Positions 59,716 to 64,000 of a stretch of DNA of 64,000 bases are shown here, in pieces (position 1 is the first letter of the stretch; every line of letters begins with the position of its first letter). Position numbers and translations under genes: made by a program. The DNA comes from Xanthomonas phaseoli pv. phaseoli (lineage in GTDB: Bacteria > Pseudomonadota > Gammaproteobacteria > Xanthomonadales > Xanthomonadaceae). Below the pieces are notes generated by a model. The model searched no databases. It was not told the DNA's origin and saw only the letters and a list, made by a program, of their open reading frames with translations. Where the stretch lies: NCBI GenBank assembly GCA_022749655.1, contig CP094243.1, forward strand, positions 3,968,001 to 4,032,000, given 5' to 3'.

Positions 59716-62547
59716 TCAGAACCAGCGACGCTGCTCGCCCGGACCTTCGATATTGCTGACGCAACGGCTGCACAGTTCCGGGTGACGCGGGTCGCTGCCC
59801 ACGCTGGCCTGGTGGTGCCAGCAGCGCACGCACTTGGCCTTGGTCGTGGGCTGCGCACTGATGAAGATGTCGTCGGTGCTGGCCGCGGTCACGGTGACAT
59901 CGCCACTGATGAACAAGAAGCGCAGCTCCTCGGCCAGCGGCTGCCAGCGCGCGGCGGTCTGCGCATCGGCGGCCACGGTGATTTCCGCTTCCAGCGCCGC
60001 ACCGATCGCGCCGTTGGCACGCATCGGTTCCAGCACCTTGGCCACCTGCTCGCGCAGGACCAGCAACTTGTCGACATCCGCACTGGTCAATGCAGCATCG
60101 GCCGGCAACGGCGCAAGGCCGTCGTACCAAGTGGAAAACAGCACGTTGTCGGCACGCTGGCCCGGCAGGTAGCCCCACAGTTCCTCGGCGGTGAAACTCA
60201 ACACCGGCGCGATCCAGCGCACGAACGCCTCGGCCACGTGGTACATCGCGCTCTGCGCCGAACGGCGGCCGCGTGCGTCTTCGGCCATCGTGTACAGGCG
60301 GTCCTTGGTGACATCCAGGTACAGCGAGCCCAGGTCCACGCTGCAGAAATTCAGCAGCGCCTGCACGATCTCGGCAAAATCGTAGCGCGCGTAGGCGGCC
60401 ACATTTTTTTTCCTGCAGCTCGTGTGCGCGATGCACGATCCAGCGGTCCAGCAGGACCATCTCGTCCAGCACCACCAGGTGCTGCAGCGGGTCAAAACCG
60501 TGCAGGTTGCCGAGCAGGAAGCGCGCGGTGTTGCGCAACCGGCGATACGCATCGGCATTGCGCTTGAGGATCTCCTGCGACAACGACATCTCGTTGCTGT
60601 AATCGGCCGAGGCGATCCACAGGCGCAGAATGTCAGCGCCCAGCGTCTTCATGATGTCCTGCGGTTCGATGCCGTTGCCCAGCGACTTGGACATCTTGCG
60701 GCCGTGTTCGTCCACGGTGAAGCCGTGGGTCAGGCACTGCTTGTACGGCGCCACCTTGTCCATCGCCACGCCGCTCAGCAGCGAGGACTGGAACCAGCCG
60801 CGGTGCTGGTCGGAACCTTCCAGATACAGGTCAGCCGGCTTGGGCAGGCCACGATCCGCAAGCACCGCTTCGTGCGTCACGCCGGAGTCGAACCACACAT
60901 CCAGGATGTCGGTGATCTTCTCGTAGTCGGCCGCCTCGCTCCCGAGCAGCTCGGAGGCGTCCAGCGTGTACCAGACATCCACGCCGCCCTGCTCCACGCG
61001 GTCGGCGACCTGGCGCAGCAACGCGGTGCTGCGCGGATGCGGCTCGCCGGTTTCGCGATGCACGAACAAGGCGATCGGCACGCCCCAGGTGCGCTGCCGC
61101 GAGATGGTCCAGTCCGGGCGCCCGTCGACCATGCCGGCGATACGCGCCTGGCCCCAGGACGGATACCAATGCACGTTTTCGATGGCCTTGAGCGCGTCGG
61201 CACGCAGGTTGGCCTGCTCCATCGAGATGAACCACTGCGGCGTGGCGCGGAACGCGATCGGCGTCTTGTGGCGCCAGCAATGCGGATAGCTGTGCTCCAT
61301 CTTGCTGGCCGCCAGCAGCACGCCGGTCTCGCGCAGCGCCTCGATGATGACCTCGTTCGCCTTCCAGATATGCAGCCCGGCCAGCACGGTGTCGCCCAGC
61401 GGCGGGGTCGACGGCAGATACACGCCGCGCCCGTCCACCGGGTTGATCTGCGCCGCGCCGTAACGCTCCAGCAGGCCGTACTGCTTGGAGACCTGATAGT
61501 CCTCCTGGCCGTGGCCGGGTGCGGTATGCACCGCGCCGGTACCGTCCTCGGCCGACACGTGGTCGCCCAGCAGCAGCGGGATCTCGCGTTCGGCATAGAA
61601 CGGGTGATTGAGCAGCATCTGTTCCAGTGCCGCGCCCTTGGCGTGGCCGTGCACCACCACCTCGCCCACGCCGTAGCGTGCCAGCGCCTTGGCAGCCAAT
61701 GCTTCGGCGACTACCAGCCAGCGCGGCTGGCCGCGATCGGCCAGGCCTTCGACCAGCACATAGTCGAGCTCCGCGCCCAGACTCACCGCAAGCGAGGCCG
61801 GCAGCGTCCACGGCGTGGTGGTCCAGATCGGCACCGCCACGCCCACGCCCGCCGGCAGGCTCGCGCCGAATGCGGCAGCCACCGCACCTGGGTCGCGCGC
61901 CGGATAGGCGATATCCACCGTCGGCGACACCTTGTCGGCGTATTCGATCTCGGCCTCGGCCAGCGCCGAACCGCAATCGAAGCACCAGTGCACCGGCTTG
62001 ACGCCGCGGGTCAGATGACCGTTATCGACCACCTTGGCCAGCGCGCGGATTTCGTTGGCTTCGAAGCGGAAATCCAGTGTCTTGTACGGATTATCCCAAT
62101 CGCCGATCACGCCCAGGCGCTTGAAATCGCGCCGCTGCAGATCGATCTGCTCGGTCGCGTATTCGCGGCATTTCTGCCGGAATTCGGCCGCATCGAGCTT
62201 GACGCCGACCTTGCCGTATTTTTTTCGATCGCGATCTCGATCGGCAGGCCATGGCAGTCCCAGCCCGGGATGTACGGCGCATCGAAGCCGGCCAGGTACT
62301 TGGACTTGACGATGATGTCCTTGAGGATCTTGTTCACCGCGTGGCCGAGATGGATCTGGCCATTGGCATACGGCGGTCCGTCGTGCAGCACGAACAACGG
62401 GCGGCCAGCGGCATTGACACGCAGCTGCGCGTAGAAGCCCTCGCGCTCCCAGCGCTCCAGCATCGCCGGCTCGCGCTTGGGCAGGTCGCCACGCATCGGA
62501 CATTCCGTCGCAGGCAGATGAAGAGTGGCTTTGTAGTCTTGGGTCAC
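59716..62547 (-). CDS. ileS: Isoleucyl-tRNA synthetase, two compensating frameshifts
   Basis: Class I synthetase that charges tRNA-Ile, with an editing domain against valine. The HIGH-type motif [13 protein letters not shown] is near residues 58-70, the KMSKS motif in [16 protein letters not shown], the editing CP1 domain about 200-400 ([30 protein letters not shown]), and the C-terminal zinc site CVRCWHH plus CSRCVSNI. The frame breaks twice: an A run read as a T7 at 62219-62225 is one base short, and a T8 at 60404-60411 is one base long. Together they keep the length at 943 residues. The start is GTG 62547, six bases after the ribF stop. Read literally, no functional synthetase is made. Confidence 0.95.
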
Positions 62548-62553
62548 AGGAAT

Positions 62554-63606
62554 CTACCGTTGCGCTGGATTTTTTTCTAAGTCCGCACATGGATGTGCGG
62601 GCTCTTGCGAGGGACTCGCAGTGTCTACGGGCTCTTGCGAGGGACTGGCCGTCGTTGAGGGTTGGTGCTCAGCACGCATCTGCGCCGCCAGCACCTCACG
62701 TGCCTGCTCTGCATCGCGGTGCATTTGCACGGTCAGCGCCTCCAGTCCATCGAATTTTTCTTCGTCGCGCAGCTTGGCGACGAATTCCACGGCAATGTGC
62801 CGGCCGTACAGATCGCACTGGAAATCGAACAAGTGCGCTTCCAGCAGCGGCTCCACACCCGCTACCGTGGGGCGCGTACCGAAGCTCGACACCGACGGCC
62901 ACGGCCGCTCGGCCACGCCGTGCACCCAGGTCGCATAGATCCCCGACAACGCCGGCGTGCGCGGAAAGCGCAGGTTGGCGGTGGGATAGCCCAAGGTACG
63001 GCCAAGCTGCTTGCCGCGCACGACTCGGCCACCGATGGCGTACGGGCGACCGAGCAAGTCGCCAGCATGGGCGAATTCGCCGGCGCCGAGCAGTTCGCGA
63101 ATCCGCGTTGCCGAAATCCGCTCGCCATGCAGGTGCACCGGCGCAATCTCGCCCGCCACAAACCCATGCTGCTCGCCAAGCGTACGCAACAGACCGATGT
63201 CGCCGCTGCGTCGATGGCCGAAACGGAATTCCGGGCCAATCCAGACTTCGCGTGCGCGCAGCCGGCCAACCAGCGCCAGCCGCACAAAATCTTCCGCACT
63301 CATCTTGGACAGGCGACCGTCGAAACGGATCATGCCCACGCTGTCGGCGCCGAACCCGTACAAGCCTTCGATCTTGGCGCGCGCCAGGGTCAGACGCGGC
63401 GGCGGCGCGGCAGGTGCGAAGAACTCGCGCGGCAGCGGCTCGAAGCTCACCGCCACGGCCGGCACACCGAGTGCGCGGGCACGCGCCACGGCGTGTTGCA
63501 CCAGCGTCCGATGCCCCAGATGCAGGCCATCGAAGGCGCCGATGCAGACCACGCTTCCGCGCGGGAACAGCGTCCCGCCTTCGACGTCTCTAAACAGCCT
63601 GCTCAT
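62554..63606 (-). CDS. ribF: Bifunctional riboflavin kinase / FAD synthetase
   Basis: Makes FMN and FAD from riboflavin. The 350-residue protein has an N-terminal FMN adenylyltransferase domain ([47 protein letters not shown]) and a C-terminal kinase domain ([45 protein letters not shown]). The last 30 residues are an unusual Ser/Pro/Gln-rich tail built on a 30-bp repeat (TASPSQEP twice). It is followed six bases later by ileS, so they form an operon, and murJ lies upstream on the same strand. Start 63606 by homology. Confidence 0.95.
   Translation of the reverse strand: MSRLFRDVEGGTLFPRGSVVCIGAFDGLHLGHRTLVQHAVARARALGVPAVAVSFEPLPREFFAPAAPPPRLTLARAKIEGLYGFGADSVGMIRFDGRLSKMSAEDFVRLALVGRLRAREVWIGPEFRFGHRRSGDIGLLRTLGEQHGFVAGEIAPVHLHGERISATRIRELLGAGEFAHAGDLLGRPYAIGGRVVRGKQLGRTLGYPTANLRFPRTPALSGIYATWVHGVAERPWPSVSSFGTRPTVAGVEPLLEAHLFDFQCDLYGRHIAVEFVAKLRDEEKFDGLEALTVQMHRDAEQAREVLAAQMRAEHQPSTTASPSQEPVDTASPSQEPAHPCADLEKNPAQR
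62598..62646. repeat. 30-bp direct repeat inside the ribF tail
   Basis: CGGGCTCTTGCGAGGGACT occurs at 62598-62616 and again at 62628-62646, a 30-bp period equal to ten codons. It keeps the frame and encodes SPSQEP twice at the protein's C-terminus. Confidence 0.8.
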
Positions 63607-63793
63607 TCCTCGATCCAAACAGATGCCGGCCCGCCGGCCGACCCTCGTTGATACATAACCTGCAAGTATAGCCGTGCCTGTCAAGCCGTATGGGCACCTT
63701 GGCGTGGAAGCGCGTCCCGCGTGCGATACGCGGGGATGCGCAACCTTCAGCCGGTGCAAGGCGACCGTGCCGCGCATTCGTTCGGCAGTGGCC

Positions 63794-64000
63794 TCAGCCT
63801 TCGCGCAGATGCCGCGGCCGCAGCCCCAGCGCCAGCTGCGCGACCAGATACGTCGCCCCGCCACTGCCGACCAGCACCGCGAGCCAGCCGATGCGGTTCC
63901 ATTTGTCCATCTGCGTAAACGACGGCAGCCACCACAGCAGACTCAACAGCACCGCAGCCATCGCCGCACATGCCAGCAGCAGACGCAGCGCATAGCCACC
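63794..64000 (-). CDS. murJ: MurJ lipid II flippase, C-terminal fragment
   Basis: The last 68 codons of a membrane protein that runs off the window. Two hydrophobic helices are visible (LLLACAAMAAVLLSLLWW and IGWLAVLVGSGGATYLVAQL), ending LGLRPRHLREG. The hydrophobic pattern and the position just upstream of ribF match MurJ/MviN, which flips lipid II during cell wall synthesis. Only the end is seen, so the assignment rests partly on gene order. Confidence 0.75.
   Translation of the reverse strand, partial: GGYALRLLLACAAMAAVLLSLLWWLPSFTQMDKWNRIGWLAVLVGSGGATYLVAQLALGLRPRHLREG

Overview
The window reads as a chromosomal segment of a plant-associated Xanthomonas. The decisive evidence is an adjacent, divergent pair whose products fit HrpX (476 aa after repair of one indel) and HrpG (263 aa), the master regulators of the Xanthomonas type III secretion system. 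High-GC coding, GGGAATC-type heptamer repeats between genes, and genes for plant cell wall sugar use agree with this. The species cannot be decided from the sequence alone.

Layout. 1-6.6 kb: tail of an IS3-family insertion sequence, then mutS, a DUF937 gene and katG. 6.6-10.7 kb: Hsp15, a glutathione S-transferase, a YafY-type regulator, a small inverted-repeat element and a MATE exporter. 10.9-18.3 kb (mostly minus strand): the rpsP-rimM-trmD-rplS operon, a pabC-like gene with a nitronate monooxygenase gene, ffh, and a CcsA/YpjD-like gene. 18.6-21.5 kb: aldose 1-epimerase and GH51 arabinofuranosidase. 21.7-29.1 kb: a PAS histidine kinase with a response regulator, facing an overlapping four-gene set (triple-receiver hybrid kinase, CheR, CheB, receiver-kinase). 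29.4-34.8 kb: DUF1428, thioredoxin 2, a TonB-dependent receptor and a divergent GH43 enzyme. 34.9-40.4 kb: a translationally coupled stressosome-type operon (RsbR, RsbS, RsbT, an ATPase-phosphatase fusion) running into a histidine kinase and a double-receiver hybrid kinase. 41-45.3 kb: an HSP90/HtpG-like gene paired with a large TPR gene. 45.4-48.5 kb: hrpX and hrpG. 49-64 kb: DUF805, radA, an M61 peptidase, the cyoABCD quinol oxidase operon, tRNA-Thr(CGT), ispH, lspA, ileS, ribF and the end of murJ.

The window is dense in signal transduction: two large phosphorelay loci lie within 20 kb of each other and of the hrpG/hrpX regulators. The HSP90-TPR pair and the RsbRST-phosphatase-kinase operon are the best candidates for little-described systems. 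Carbohydrate genes (galM, GH51, GH43, TonB receptor) suggest arabinan or arabinoxylan use.

A caution for every reader: at least fifteen small indels break otherwise intact genes (mutS, katG, ccsA-like, several kinases, rsbS, rsbT, the phosphatase, hrpX, cyoB, and ileS twice). Most are one-base changes in short homopolymers or two-base losses in GC repeats. Because ileS is normally essential and carries two of them, sequencing error is the likeliest explanation. Coordinates for these genes are given for the whole repaired gene.
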